Below are positions 16,755-26,135 of a stretch of DNA of 64,000 bases, piece after piece. The notes under the pieces are model-generated. The model ran no database searches, was not told the origin of the DNA, and saw only the letters and a program-made list of their open reading frames with translations. Source of the DNA: Bacteroidota bacterium (lineage in GTDB: Bacteria; Bacteroidota; Ignavibacteria; Palsa-1295); NCBI GenBank assembly GCA_018266755.1, contig JAFDZW010000001.1, positions 149,635 through 213,634 on the forward strand, in the 5' to 3' direction. The stretch's first letter is position 1, and each line of letters begins with the position of its first letter. Both the position numbers and the translations under genes were made by a program.

Positions 16755-17860
16755 AAAAGATACTATTTATCGATCGTGATGGGACAATCATAGTCGAGCC
16801 GCCGAATACATACCAGGTCGACTCGCTGGACAAGTTGCGATTTGTGCCTGGAGTAATCACATGGCTTGGCAAAATCGCTCGTGAATTAGAGTATGAGTTA
16901 GTGATGGTCACCAACCAGGATGGTTTAGGGACAGATTCATTTCCAGAAGAGACGTTCTGGGACGCGCATAATCGCATGCTCGAAATACTTACTGGGGAAG
17001 GGATACTATTCCATGAAGTCCTGATCGATCGTACGTTCGAACATGAACGAGCGGAAACCCGAAAGCCCGGAATCGGAATGCTTCGACACTATCTTGCGGA
17101 AGACGTCGACATCTCGAATAGTTATGTGATCGGTGATCGGATGACGGATGTGCAACTCGCGCATAATCTCGGTTGCAAGTCGATATTCTTACAAGGTGGC
17201 AATTGGACGGTTGCACCCGGACCCATTGCCAGCCATACCTTTGAATCGTGGGAGCACATTTATACGATGCTACGCGGCGTTCGACGATCCGCAGAAGTCA
17301 TACGCAACACTTCTGAGACGAACGTGCAGGTTTATATTGATCTTGATGGAGTAGGTAATGGCACGATCCATACCGGCATCGGCTTTTTCGACCATATGCT
17401 TCTGCAGGTCGCAAAGCACTCGGGAATGGATCTTCGTATTTCGACTCGTGGCGATTTACACGTTGACGAGCATCACACAATCGAGGATACCGCACTTGCT
17501 TTTGGGGAAGCATTTGCGAAGGCATTGGGCGACAAGGCTGGTATCGAACGGTATGGGTTCGTTCTGCCGATGGACGACGCGCTTGCAACGATAGCGATTG
17601 ATCTTGGGGGACGAAGCTGGCTGGAATGGGATGTCGAATTCCGTCGTGAAAAAATCGGCGATATGCCAACCGAGATGTTCGCTCATTTCTTCCGATCCTT
17701 CTGTGAGGCGGCGAAATGCAATCTGAATATTAAGGCGAGCGGGACGAACGAGCATCACAAGATCGAAGCGATCTTCAAGGGGTTTGCTCGTTCGATTAGA
17801 TCTGCAATTCGACGCGATGATCGGAATCCAATCATCTCAAGCACGAAGGGCGTACTATGA
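16751..17860 (+). CDS. hisB: Bifunctional histidinol-phosphatase/imidazoleglycerol-phosphate dehydratase
   Basis: An N-terminal HAD phosphatase (about residues 1-165; FIDRDGTI with the nucleophile Asp) is fused to a C-terminal dehydratase (about 175-369; DEHHTIEDTALAFGEA and NEHHKIEAIFKGFARS metal-binding motifs). It catalyses steps six and eight of the pathway. This fused form is known from enterics, Campylobacter and Bacteroidota. The ATG at 16751 overlaps the hisC stop; a GTG two codons earlier is less likely. Confidence 0.96.
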   Translation: MKKILFIDRDGTIIVEPPNTYQVDSLDKLRFVPGVITWLGKIARELEYELVMVTNQDGLGTDSFPEETFWDAHNRMLEILTGEGILFHEVLIDRTFEHERAETRKPGIGMLRHYLAEDVDISNSYVIGDRMTDVQLAHNLGCKSIFLQGGNWTVAPGPIASHTFESWEHIYTMLRGVRRSAEVIRNTSETNVQVYIDLDGVGNGTIHTGIGFFDHMLLQVAKHSGMDLRISTRGDLHVDEHHTIEDTALAFGEAFAKALGDKAGIERYGFVLPMDDALATIAIDLGGRSWLEWDVEFRREKIGDMPTEMFAHFFRSFCEAAKCNLNIKASGTNEHHKIEAIFKGFARSIRSAIRRDDRNPIISSTKGVL

Positions 17861-18438
17861 CGATCGCGATTGTGGATTATGGAATTGGGAATACCTTTTC
17901 GGTGGCCGCCGCATTACAGCGATTAGGTGCTGATATCACTATCACCAGTGACGCATCAATAGTGCAACAGGCAGATCGAGTTGTGATTCCAGGTGTCGGC
18001 GATGCCCGTGCAGCGATGAATGAACTTCGCTTGCGGGGTCTTGATACAGTCATACCGCTACTTGAGCAACCGGTATTGGGAATTTGCCTCGGGATGCAAC
18101 TGCTCTGCAGGAACTCCGAAGAAGGTGATACTCAGTGTATGGGCGTCTTTGATGCCGATGTCGTCCGCTTCGATGGTCCTTTGAAGGTGCCACACATGGG
18201 GTGGAATACGATCGAACGGACCGTTGGGCCACTCTTTCGCGGAGTAGACCAGGGGACATTCATGTACTTTGTCCACAGTTATCACGTGACACGCACGGAA
18301 ATGACGGTGGCGCTCAGCGATTATAGTGGATACTTTAGTGCAGGTTTGTCTCGACGAAATTTTTTCGGTGTGCAATTTCATCCCGAAAAGTCGGGTGCAG
18401 CAGGAGCACGGCTGCTTGAAAATTTTATGAGCCTATGA
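17857..18438 (+). CDS. hisH: Imidazole glycerol phosphate synthase, glutaminase subunit
   Basis: Class I glutamine amidotransferase that feeds ammonia to HisF. 193 residues, with the nucleophile cysteine in GICLGMQLLC and the catalytic His/Glu pair in FHPEKSG. Overlaps hisB and hisA by ATGA at each end. Its partner hisF follows after hisA. Confidence 0.95.
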   Translation: MTIAIVDYGIGNTFSVAAALQRLGADITITSDASIVQQADRVVIPGVGDARAAMNELRLRGLDTVIPLLEQPVLGICLGMQLLCRNSEEGDTQCMGVFDADVVRFDGPLKVPHMGWNTIERTVGPLFRGVDQGTFMYFVHSYHVTRTEMTVALSDYSGYFSAGLSRRNFFGVQFHPEKSGAAGARLLENFMSL

Positions 18439-19166
18439 TTGAAGTGATCGTTGCAATGGATATTATTGATGACCGGTGTGTCCGGCTCACGCAAGGGGAC
18501 TACGACCAAAAGACAGTGTATGCAGGATCGCCGCTGGACATGGCCAAAGAGTTCGAGTCTGCCGGCGTTCGCCGGTTGCATCTCGTCGATCTCGATGGTG
18601 CACGCACTCGCAAGCCTGTTCATCTTCATGTGCTCGAGCGTATTGCATCACAGACATCGTTGAACATCGACTTCGGAGGTGGGCTGGCTTCTTCTGCGGA
18701 TCTCGAATCGGCGTATGACGCCGGCGCAACGATCGTAGTTGTTGGAAGTGTGGCAGTCGAACAACCTGAGTTGTTCTGCAACTGGCTTCAAGAATATGGG
18801 GGTGATGGGATACTACTTGCAGCCGATGTCCGAGGCGAATCTGTTGCGATCAACGGTTGGCAACAGACAACATCGCTACGGATCGTTGATCAGCTCAGAA
18901 GATATATTCCTTATGGGTTGACCCAGTACTTGTGCACGGACATCGCAAAAGACGGCATACTCGACGGGCCTTCCGCAGAACTCTACAGTGGGCTCAATCG
19001 CGTGTTTCCGCAATTACGACTTATTGCAAGTGGGGGAGTGTCTTCCATCGAGGATATACAGGCACTCGAACGAGTGGGTTGCCACGGTGTAATTGTTGGG
19101 AAAGCACTCTATGAAGGGAAAATCGATATGCCATCTCTTCAACCTTTTTTTGAGACACAATGCTGA
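18435..19166 (+). CDS. hisA: ProFAR isomerase
   Basis: Phosphoribosylformimino-5-aminoimidazole carboxamide ribotide isomerase, a TIM barrel of 243 residues. The first strand reads [19 protein letters not shown] with the catalytic Asp. Half-barrel repeats are seen at [17 protein letters not shown] and the phosphate loops IASGGVSS and [11 protein letters not shown]. The terminal seven bases overlap hisF. Confidence 0.94.
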   Translation: MIEVIVAMDIIDDRCVRLTQGDYDQKTVYAGSPLDMAKEFESAGVRRLHLVDLDGARTRKPVHLHVLERIASQTSLNIDFGGGLASSADLESAYDAGATIVVVGSVAVEQPELFCNWLQEYGGDGILLAADVRGESVAINGWQQTTSLRIVDQLRRYIPYGLTQYLCTDIAKDGILDGPSAELYSGLNRVFPQLRLIASGGVSSIEDIQALERVGCHGVIVGKALYEGKIDMPSLQPFFETQC

Positions 19167-19915
19167 CCAAACGAATTATTCCGTGTCTGGACATCGCCGC
19201 AGGTCGAACGGTGAAGGGTGTTCGCTTTGAACATCTCGCCGATGCCGGCGATCCTGTCGAACTCGCCATACGGTATTGTGATGAGGGGGCGGACGAACTG
19301 GTGTTCCTCGACATTAGCGCTACGAATGAGCGACGTGGAACACTCGTCGAATTGGTGCGACGCATTGCGTCGAACATCAATATCCCGTTTACTGTCGGCG
19401 GAGGGATTCGTTCAGTTGAAGATGTGTCCGTGCTACTGAGCGCTGGTGCGGACAAAATCTCTATAAACTCCGCTGCCGTTACCTCTCCGACTCTAATCGA
19501 AGATGTTGCACGTCGATTCGGAAATCAGTGTGTCGTTGTAGCATTCGACACGCGTGTCGTCGATGGCGAGTGGATGGTATATCTCAATGGCGGTCGGTTG
19601 GCGAGCGGTATATCTGCACGTGCTTGGGCTCAGGAAGCGACGAACAGAGGAGCGGGAGAACTTCTGGTGACCTCGATGGATCATGATGGCACGAAGAAGG
19701 GGTTTGCCGTCGAGTTGATCCGTACAATTTCCCAATCGGTCGGTATTCCGGTGATCGCCAGCGGCGGAGCCGGCGCCGAACAGGATTTTCTCGAAGTGTT
19801 TCGTGAGGGTGCTGCCGATGCGGCGCTCGCAGCAAGCTTGTTTCATTATCGTGAGCTAACGATCGGAGGATTGAAGTCCTATCTTGCTCAACGAGGTATT
19901 CCAATACGAAAATAA
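19160..19915 (+). CDS. hisF: Imidazole glycerol phosphate synthase, cyclase subunit
   Basis: TIM-barrel cyclase making imidazole glycerol phosphate and AICAR with ammonia from HisH. 251 residues; [19 protein letters not shown] carries the first catalytic Asp, and the second is in [11 protein letters not shown]. Phosphate-binding loops are [11 protein letters not shown] and [11 protein letters not shown]. Starts seven bases before the end of hisA and ends three bases before hisIE. Confidence 0.96.
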   Translation: MLTKRIIPCLDIAAGRTVKGVRFEHLADAGDPVELAIRYCDEGADELVFLDISATNERRGTLVELVRRIASNINIPFTVGGGIRSVEDVSVLLSAGADKISINSAAVTSPTLIEDVARRFGNQCVVVAFDTRVVDGEWMVYLNGGRLASGISARAWAQEATNRGAGELLVTSMDHDGTKKGFAVELIRTISQSVGIPVIASGGAGAEQDFLEVFREGAADAALAASLFHYRELTIGGLKSYLAQRGIPIRK

Positions 19916-19918
19916 TCT

Positions 19919-20527
19919 ATGCCGCCACAATTCGAACGATCGACTGACGGGTTATTACCAGTTGTCATTCAAGATGTATCCACATCAAAAGTATTGATGC
20001 TCGGGTACATGAACGCCGCGGCATATGCAAAAACCTGCCTCGAAAAACGAGTCACGTTTTATAGTCGCTCGAAACAACGACTCTGGACGAAAGGTGAGGT
20101 CAGTGGTCATTACCTTGCCGTCCGTGATGTTGCCGTCGATTGCGACTGTGATACAATACTTATCAAGGTTATACCTCATGGTCCTGTCTGTCATACCGGC
20201 TCCGATACATGCTTCGCGGAAGTAAATGAATCGTCGTCGATACTCAGTGATCTGGAGCAGGTGATCGCTTCGCGCCGTAAGGGACCTCCGGATGGTTCAT
20301 ATACCGCTTCTCTATTCGCCAGCGGACTCAATCGTATCGCGCAGAAAGTTGGTGAGGAAGCTGTCGAGATTGTAATCGCCTCGAAGGATCAGGACCAGTC
20401 AATATTCCTTAACGAAGCCGCGGATTTGCTATTTCATTATCTGGTGCTACTACAGGCAAAAGATGCGCGGCTTCAGGATGTGCTTACGGTATTGGAAACG
20501 AGGCGTTCATCGCCCTCGGCGCATTGA
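19919..20527 (+). CDS. hisIE: Bifunctional phosphoribosyl-AMP cyclohydrolase/phosphoribosyl-ATP pyrophosphatase
   Basis: 202 residues. The N-terminal HisI half (about 1-115) has LMLGYMNAAAY, TFYSRSKQRLWTKGE and the zinc/magnesium motif DCDCDTI with CHTGSDTCF. The C-terminal HisE half (about 115-202) has the MazG-like KVGEEAVEIVIA stretch. It performs steps two and three and closes the operon; no terminator hairpin was seen just after the stop. Confidence 0.95.
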   Translation: MPPQFERSTDGLLPVVIQDVSTSKVLMLGYMNAAAYAKTCLEKRVTFYSRSKQRLWTKGEVSGHYLAVRDVAVDCDCDTILIKVIPHGPVCHTGSDTCFAEVNESSSILSDLEQVIASRRKGPPDGSYTASLFASGLNRIAQKVGEEAVEIVIASKDQDQSIFLNEAADLLFHYLVLLQAKDARLQDVLTVLETRRSSPSAH

Positions 20528-21053
20528 CGGGAATGCGAATAGGATAGAGGAACAGTCACGCTGCTGCATGGTTGTAGAATACTCCAAAACGAGATCCAAT
20601 TATCAATATACAATTATTTTTTTTATTCGTGAGGTGGATTTTCCGGAGTTTGTCATATATTCGTCCGGCTGCATTTGAAAACAGGTGCTTTGCAGTAATT
20701 ACGATACACAACGGATACATCTTCTCAGTGTGTAATGTCATCGATTCATAGCTTGAATCGACGAAAAAGAAGATAGACGAATGCCAAATATCCAATTCTG
20801 GCATTCTAACAACAGGATACATCTAGAGCGGACGGTATTGCTGCTGCCAGGCATACGTCAGCTGCTTGAATCATCCGATTCCGACTCGGAACACGACAAG
20901 ACAACGTACAACATTACGACTCTCCAAACAGGCATTCATTGCATTGGAGGGGTAGCTATTACATAGGGAATTGATCGGCGAACGGAGATGCTCGGCGGCC
21001 ATTATTATGGACGAGTGTATTGCTTTGCCATTGTTTCCATCGAAGGGTTAGTA
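20528..21053. other. Non-coding or weakly coding region before the injection-system locus
   Basis: A 526-bp gap, A+T-richer around 20590-20780, so the eCIS promoter probably lies here, though no clear -10/-35 or -7/-33 pair could be assigned. It contains the direct repeat GGATACATCT (20713-20722 and 20815-20824) and a possible 61-codon frame (20781-20966, starting MPNIQFWHSNN) that I do not recognise. No tRNA or strong terminator was seen. Confidence 0.5.
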
Positions 21054-21665
21054 ATGATCAGGACAGCACTGAAATTTATTCAGTCCGAACTTGAACGCTA
21101 CATCGTAGCTCGCGAACAGGATCCCAGCTATTCGCCAGGACAAGTAGTCGATCTGAAATCGGTGATCAAGCCGAACGGTGATAGCAATATCACGGACACA
21201 ACACATGTGACCCTGATGCTTGTCGGGGTGGACGAAGTTCGCCGCGAAGGCAAGCGGCCATATTATGTAGCGACGTCAAATCAGGAATTCGCAAAACTCA
21301 ATCCGCCGCTCGAACTTGATCTGTTCGTCTTGTTCGTGGCAAATAATGCAGCATATGACACCGCTTTACGAGATTTATCGGATGTGATCGCATTCTTTCA
21401 ATCGAACCCTGTCTTCGACGCAGCCCATTATCCTGCACTCAACGATAGTGTTTCGGATCAGGCGGCTAAACCATGGCAATTGATCGAGCGACTGAGTACA
21501 TCGGTGCATTCGATGGGATTCGATCAGATGAATAATCTCTGGGGTATTCTCGGCTCACGCTACATGCCGAGCATTGCGTATCGAGTCCGGATGCTAACGT
21601 TCTTCGAGACCAGGAGCCGCGAGCAGATCGCTGCAATCACCGATCTTCATCTGGGAGAAAATTAG
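21054..21665 (+). CDS. eCIS cap/terminator protein (DUF4255, Afp16/Pvc16-like)
   Basis: 203 residues from the ATG at 21054, preceded by GAAGGG; the open frame starts at 20988 but its first 22 residues look spurious. The pattern is that of DUF4255: an N-terminal helix (MIRTALKFIQSELERYIV), a central strand-rich part with VTLMLVGVDEVR and LDLFVLFVANNAAYDTALRDLSDVI, and a C-terminal strand SIAYRVRMLTFFE. In Afp and PVC particles this protein caps the distal end of the sheath-tube and ends polymerisation. It is the first gene of the locus. Confidence 0.85.
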   Translation: MIRTALKFIQSELERYIVAREQDPSYSPGQVVDLKSVIKPNGDSNITDTTHVTLMLVGVDEVRREGKRPYYVATSNQEFAKLNPPLELDLFVLFVANNAAYDTALRDLSDVIAFFQSNPVFDAAHYPALNDSVSDQAAKPWQLIERLSTSVHSMGFDQMNNLWGILGSRYMPSIAYRVRMLTFFETRSREQIAAITDLHLGEN

Positions 21666-21671
21666 ACAATC

Positions 21672-22859
21672 ATGGGCGGACCTACCCTCAGCTATCGTCA
21701 ACTTGCTGCCGTATCGGTTCGCCAAGCGTTCTATATGAACGGCTTGTTCGCTGCCACGACATCGGCTGATCCCGCGATCGACTTTCAGTTTATTCCGAGC
21801 GACGATAGTCTCGCCTTGATGAATAGGCTGAATCTGTTGCTTCGTCCGGACGATCGCAACTGTGGTTTTGAAGTGTACGCCGAGGTCATGGGAACGACAA
21901 TGGGCGGGTTGCCGCTCGTACGGTTTTATCCGAAGGATACCGATCGGTTAACGTTTTGGATTACTGCGCAGAATTCGTGGATCGTGAATTTCGATAATGT
22001 TTCTGGCAGTGTTATCAGGTCCGGGATATATTATCTGAGTAATCAGCGATCCGGTTCTCCCAGAACAAATGCCGCTCTGACCGCATCGCCGACAGGCCTA
22101 AGTCCGACGACCGATCTTATGACGCTCACGCGTGCAGAATATCGCTATCATCACCCCGGCAGCCTTACAAGCGCAGATGCGGTTGTGACCCACTTAGATA
22201 CCGGTATGACCGTCGCACCTGATTCGGTGGTAGTATCGGCATCCGGGTCCGATGTGATCTTCGATCTCAGTTCGATGCCAATCGGCCGTATAAGACTCGA
22301 TATACTCACGGTCCCAACGGAAACCCGGTACTACGTCGGGACGAATGCACCGGTGGCAATCTTCGGTGTTGTCGAGTTGTCGCTTTCGTCCGCACTCGAT
22401 GCGAACTACCGCATTATCGAATCCGACTATTCGCTCACCCCAGTACGCCCGACGTACTCCGTGACAATCCCGAACCGACCGACCCGATGGCGGTATCATG
22501 TGAGCTTGACGTCGACGAGTGCGCTCGCTCGTGAGATTGCAGCGCTCGCTCCGGCAGCACGGTCGGCGTTCATTGCGGCAATCGGCCTGGTGAGCAACGA
22601 TCCGACGATCTCATTCACTGCAACGTGGGACGGTGAGAGTCACGCTGTCTTCGAAGCCAATCGCGACATTGGGTTGCAGGAGCGGTACTTGGTTTCAACC
22701 GGAGGAAGCGGGTCGCGGCTAAATTTTTCACTAAACAAAAACACAGTGATGGGTAGTGGCGGGACCGTCGTATTCGACGCCCTTCCGTATCCGTCACCGG
22801 CACTTGTCGACACGCGTACGCCGTCGACGAGTTACTCCGATATCGTAGTCACACTCTAA
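21672..22859 (+). CDS. eCIS-associated protein of unknown role
   Basis: 395 residues, not recognised as a known family. It appears strand-rich, with Ser/Thr/Gly-rich loops in the middle (about 120-190) and no signal peptide or membrane segment. It lies six bases after the cap gene and 11 bases before the sheath gene, so it belongs to the particle operon. Possible roles are cap adaptor, particle decoration or receptor-binding protein; the sequence alone does not decide. A fibre role is worth considering because no other tail-fibre gene is present. Confidence 0.6.
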   Translation: MGGPTLSYRQLAAVSVRQAFYMNGLFAATTSADPAIDFQFIPSDDSLALMNRLNLLLRPDDRNCGFEVYAEVMGTTMGGLPLVRFYPKDTDRLTFWITAQNSWIVNFDNVSGSVIRSGIYYLSNQRSGSPRTNAALTASPTGLSPTTDLMTLTRAEYRYHHPGSLTSADAVVTHLDTGMTVAPDSVVVSASGSDVIFDLSSMPIGRIRLDILTVPTETRYYVGTNAPVAIFGVVELSLSSALDANYRIIESDYSLTPVRPTYSVTIPNRPTRWRYHVSLTSTSALAREIAALAPAARSAFIAAIGLVSNDPTISFTATWDGESHAVFEANRDIGLQERYLVSTGGSGSRLNFSLNKNTVMGSGGTVVFDALPYPSPALVDTRTPSTSYSDIVVTL

Positions 22860-22870
22860 TTTACACGGAC

Positions 22871-24322
22871 ATGGCAGTAATCAAGTTATCCACTCCGGGC
22901 GTATATGTCCAGGAGATTTCCGTATTCCCTCCGTCGGTTGCCGAAGTCGAGACCGCCATTCCCGCTTTTGTCGGGTACACGTCGACGATAAAGGACCCGA
23001 CCGGTAACTCACAGCAATGGATTCCAAAGAAGATATCGAGTTACGATCAATACGAGATATACTTTGGAGGAACACCGGTTGAAGCAGACGACTATCTCAC
23101 CGTCGATGTCATCGACGATAGCAGCGGCCAGTACACGGTCACTGTTGCCGCCGACGATACGAAGAAGTCGAATCACATCATGGCGTATTCAGTCAAACAT
23201 TTCTTTGATAACGGAGGGGCAACTTGCTATATCGTCACCGTTGGTGAATATGGGACGCCAATCGCCGAGGCCGATCTTACAAAAGGATTGAAGTCGGTTG
23301 AGCAGGTGGATGAGGTGACCTTGTTAGTCGTTCCTGAAGCCGTCTCGTCCGGCTCATATAAAAATGTCGTTCAGGCAATGATTAATCAAGCATCCAATTT
23401 AAAAGATCGGTTTGCGATTATTGACCCGAATACAGTCACCTTAAAGACGCCGCTTGCTCCGACAGGTGATGTTGATACCGATATGGCGTCTATCCGAAAC
23501 AATACCTCGGGTCAGGGACAGGATCGTTATGCGGCTGCGTATTACCCCAATCTCACAAGTTCGTATCCGCACAACCTCAATCTTCCCAAGGTCGTCATTA
23601 AGACATATACGCATACCGGGACGGGACCGAAAGTAAAGACGACGGCCAACATAGATTTGGCGTCCGGTAATACCGTGGGTGATTTGCCTCCGACCTCAGT
23701 GTTGTATGCAACTATCAAGACGGCGGTCAATGCGCTCACCGTTGTGGTCCCACCCTCCGGTGCGATTGCTGGTCTGTACGCACGGATCGATAACTCCAAG
23801 GGTGTTTGGAAAGCACCTGCGAATGAATCGTTACAGTCGGTGAATAGTCCAACCGTGCCATTATCCGACGCAGAGCAAGGTTCAATGAACATCGATACTA
23901 CGGCCGGGAAATCGGTAAACGCAATTCGTCAATTCCCGGGCTTCGGAACACTGGTGTGGGGCGCCCGAACGCTTGAGGGCAACGACAACGAATGGCGGTA
24001 TATCAGTGTCCGACGGTTCTTTAATATGGTCGAAGAATCGATCAAGAAGTCGATCCATTGGGCGGTATTCGAGCCGAATACGATCGACACCTGGGTGAAA
24101 GTTCAGGCGATGATCGAGAATTACCTCTTCCTCAAATGGAATGAAGGCGCACTCGCCGGAACAAAGCCTGATCAGGCGTATTTCGTCAACGTCGGTCTGG
24201 GAAAGACAATGACGAGCGACGATATCCTCAACGGGATTATGAACGTCGAAATCGGGATGGCCGTCGCACGTCCGGCCGAGTTCATTGTACTGAAATTCTC
24301 GCAGATGGTGCAACAATCATAA
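22871..24322 (+). CDS. Contractile sheath protein (phage tail sheath family)
   Basis: 483 residues. The N-terminal signature STPGVYVQEISVFPPSVAEVETAIPAFVGYT is shared by phage tail sheaths and Afp2-4 (only part is quoted here as a pattern). The conserved C-terminal half contains WGARTL, WRYISVRRFFNMVEESI and FVNVGLG. It forms the outer sheath whose contraction drives the tube. Only one sheath gene is present, whereas Afp has three paralogues. Confidence 0.93.
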   Translation: MAVIKLSTPGVYVQEISVFPPSVAEVETAIPAFVGYTSTIKDPTGNSQQWIPKKISSYDQYEIYFGGTPVEADDYLTVDVIDDSSGQYTVTVAADDTKKSNHIMAYSVKHFFDNGGATCYIVTVGEYGTPIAEADLTKGLKSVEQVDEVTLLVVPEAVSSGSYKNVVQAMINQASNLKDRFAIIDPNTVTLKTPLAPTGDVDTDMASIRNNTSGQGQDRYAAAYYPNLTSSYPHNLNLPKVVIKTYTHTGTGPKVKTTANIDLASGNTVGDLPPTSVLYATIKTAVNALTVVVPPSGAIAGLYARIDNSKGVWKAPANESLQSVNSPTVPLSDAEQGSMNIDTTAGKSVNAIRQFPGFGTLVWGARTLEGNDNEWRYISVRRFFNMVEESIKKSIHWAVFEPNTIDTWVKVQAMIENYLFLKWNEGALAGTKPDQAYFVNVGLGKTMTSDDILNGIMNVEIGMAVARPAEFIVLKFSQMVQQS

Positions 24323-24368
24323 CCGCACGATAACGAACATTCACTCATAATTTTTCTACACTACGATC

Positions 24369-24806
24369 ATGGCGACTGCATATCCACTTCCCGCCTTTTA
24401 CTACAAAGTATCATGGAACGGCGTAGACATTGGCTTTTCCGAAGTTTCTGGCTTGACGCAGGAACAGCAAGCCATCGAATACCGCGACGGCCTGATGAGC
24501 GGAACAACGCTTCCGCTGAAGCGTCCCGGTTTGCGCAAAGCGAATAATATCTCGCTCAAACGAGGTATTACTCAAGGCAATAACGACCTCTATACGTGGT
24601 TCAATAATGCTGGCGCTCCGAACGTCGAGCGACGCGATGTGACGATCACATTGCTCAATGACGAAGGATCGCCGGTCATGATCTGGACGGTCTTGCAGGC
24701 GTGGCCTGTCAAGTGCGAAGGTCCGTCACTCAAGGCATCCGGCAACGATCTTGCCATTGAGTCGATCGAGCTCGTGCACGAAGGTCTTTCACTCAAGACG
24801 GCCTAA
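24369..24806 (+). CDS. Tube protein 1 (T4 gp19/Hcp-like)
   Basis: 145 residues of the phage tail-tube family: start PLPAFYYKVSWNGVDIGFSEVSGL, LKRGITQGNNDLYTWF, and the C-terminal strand IESIELVHEGLSL. It polymerises as stacked hexamers inside the sheath. Because the next gene is a second tube protein, this one is probably the main tube subunit (Afp1-like). The 46-bp gap before it separates it from the sheath gene. Confidence 0.9.
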   Translation: MATAYPLPAFYYKVSWNGVDIGFSEVSGLTQEQQAIEYRDGLMSGTTLPLKRPGLRKANNISLKRGITQGNNDLYTWFNNAGAPNVERRDVTITLLNDEGSPVMIWTVLQAWPVKCEGPSLKASGNDLAIESIELVHEGLSLKTA

Positions 24807-24809
24807 ACG

Positions 24810-25277
24810 ATGCCGCCATATACTCCACCGACCTCATTCCACTTCAAAGTCGAGTTTCTCGGCGTCGACGGCATGTCGAGCGACGCCGAGCACCGATTTC
24901 AAGAGGTTAGCGGCCTCTCGTTCGAAGTGCAGACCGAGGAGCTTCGCGAGGGGGGCGAGAACCGTTTTACATATAAGTTACCGAAGCGCACGCAGTACCC
25001 AAACCTCGTTTTGAAACGAGGGCTGCTGAGTGGTACTGCGGTTCTCGATTGGTTCAATGCCGCACTCCGGACATATTATACGGTAGCGCTCTATGACTTC
25101 AAGCCGGCCGATATGATGATTACGCTCCTAAACGAATCGTCCGAACCGGCCGCGATCTGGAACGTCATACAGGCATATCCGCTGAAGTGGGCCGTGTCGG
25201 AATTCCGATCGACCGACAACACCGTTGCCGTCGAAACGATCGAATTAGCGTACCATTATTTTGAACGTAAACTATAA
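24810..25277 (+). CDS. Tube protein 2, baseplate-proximal (Afp5-like)
   Basis: 155 residues with the same fold as the preceding protein: FHFKVEFLGVDG, FQEVSGLSFEVQTEEL, LVLKRGLLSGTAVLDWF and IELAYHYFERKL. In Afp and PVC a second tube protein joins the tube to the hub. It lies three bases after tube protein 1 and just before the small DUF5908 and hub genes. Confidence 0.88.
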   Translation: MPPYTPPTSFHFKVEFLGVDGMSSDAEHRFQEVSGLSFEVQTEELREGGENRFTYKLPKRTQYPNLVLKRGLLSGTAVLDWFNAALRTYYTVALYDFKPADMMITLLNESSEPAAIWNVIQAYPLKWAVSEFRSTDNTVAVETIELAYHYFERKL

Positions 25278-25282
25278 CGCAA

Positions 25283-25435
25283 ATGCCGGTACAGATCAAT
25301 GAAGTGATTATCCGTACGACCGTCGATGCTGGGACACCACAATCCGTTGCGGCCGTGCCGAACACAAACACTGCGTCACAGGAAGATACCCTCGAACGCA
25401 TCTTGCAGATCATCGAAGAAGAAAAGGAACGGTAA
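25283..25435 (+). CDS. DUF5908-family small eCIS protein (Afp6-like)
   Basis: A 50-residue product beginning MPVQINEVIIRTTVDAG and ending in an acidic helix IEEEKER. The N-terminal MP-x-(I/Q)-x-E-(V/L)-x-I-R pattern and position between the second tube protein and the LysM hub adaptor match DUF5908 proteins of other eCIS loci. The stop overlaps the next ATG as TAATG. Its role in the particle is not established. Confidence 0.75.
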   Translation: MPVQINEVIIRTTVDAGTPQSVAAVPNTNTASQEDTLERILQIIEEEKER

Positions 25436-26115
25436 TGGATACGCAAAGTCTGGCAAAACTGCCATTCAACCTGAAAATCATTCCTGTAAACGCGCAGAAT
25501 ATTCCGGCTGGTGCTCCGTTTATCGCGATGTTCAACCCCGAGCAGTTCACGATTCAGGAGACCGTTCGGTCAGTGACTGAGCCACCGCCTGGCAGATCCA
25601 GCACTGAGTCACGTTTTGTCAATACGCCTCCGCGAGAATTCACGATGGAGTTTACTATTGATGGTACGGGTGTCAATACAAATGGTGTCAAGATTCCCGT
25701 AACCGCCCAAGTTCTATTGTTTCGTGCTGCAACGACAACACTGATCTCCAGCGATCATCAGCCCCCGACGCTTCTTGTACAATACGGTCCGTTCATTTGT
25801 ACATGCGTTCTCAAATCGTCGTCGGTGACCTACACGATGTTCGATATGTTCGGTTTGCCGATCCGTGCGAAGATTTCCGCATCGTTCACCGAAAGTATCG
25901 ACAATACGCTCAATGCGATCACATCGATGCTGTCGTCGCCGGATCTTACACATCGTATTACGGTCTCCGAATGGGATCTGCTGCCACTGTTGTGCTACCG
26001 AACGTATAACAATCAAGACTACTACTTACAAGTTGCGCGAGTAAACAAACTCAAGAATTTTCGGAAGCTTCAACCCGGTACGACGCTAACGTTTCTACCA
26101 ATCTCAAAGAAATAA
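25435..26115 (+). CDS. Hub/tube-spike adaptor with C-terminal LysM-like domain (Afp7-like)
   Basis: 226 residues. The N-terminal part has FMFNPEQ-like FIAMFNPEQFTIQE and PPREFTMEFTIDGTG, typical of CIS tube-associated adaptors. The last 45 residues (RTYNNQDYYLQVARVNKLKN, ending LQPGTTLTFLP) resemble a LysM fold. It should link tube and VgrG-like spike at the baseplate hub. Translation probably restarts from the overlapping stop of the DUF5908 gene. Confidence 0.85.
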   Translation: MDTQSLAKLPFNLKIIPVNAQNIPAGAPFIAMFNPEQFTIQETVRSVTEPPPGRSSTESRFVNTPPREFTMEFTIDGTGVNTNGVKIPVTAQVLLFRAATTTLISSDHQPPTLLVQYGPFICTCVLKSSSVTYTMFDMFGLPIRAKISASFTESIDNTLNAITSMLSSPDLTHRITVSEWDLLPLLCYRTYNNQDYYLQVARVNKLKNFRKLQPGTTLTFLPISKK

Positions 26116-26135
26116 TTTAGACTCGATATTTCACG

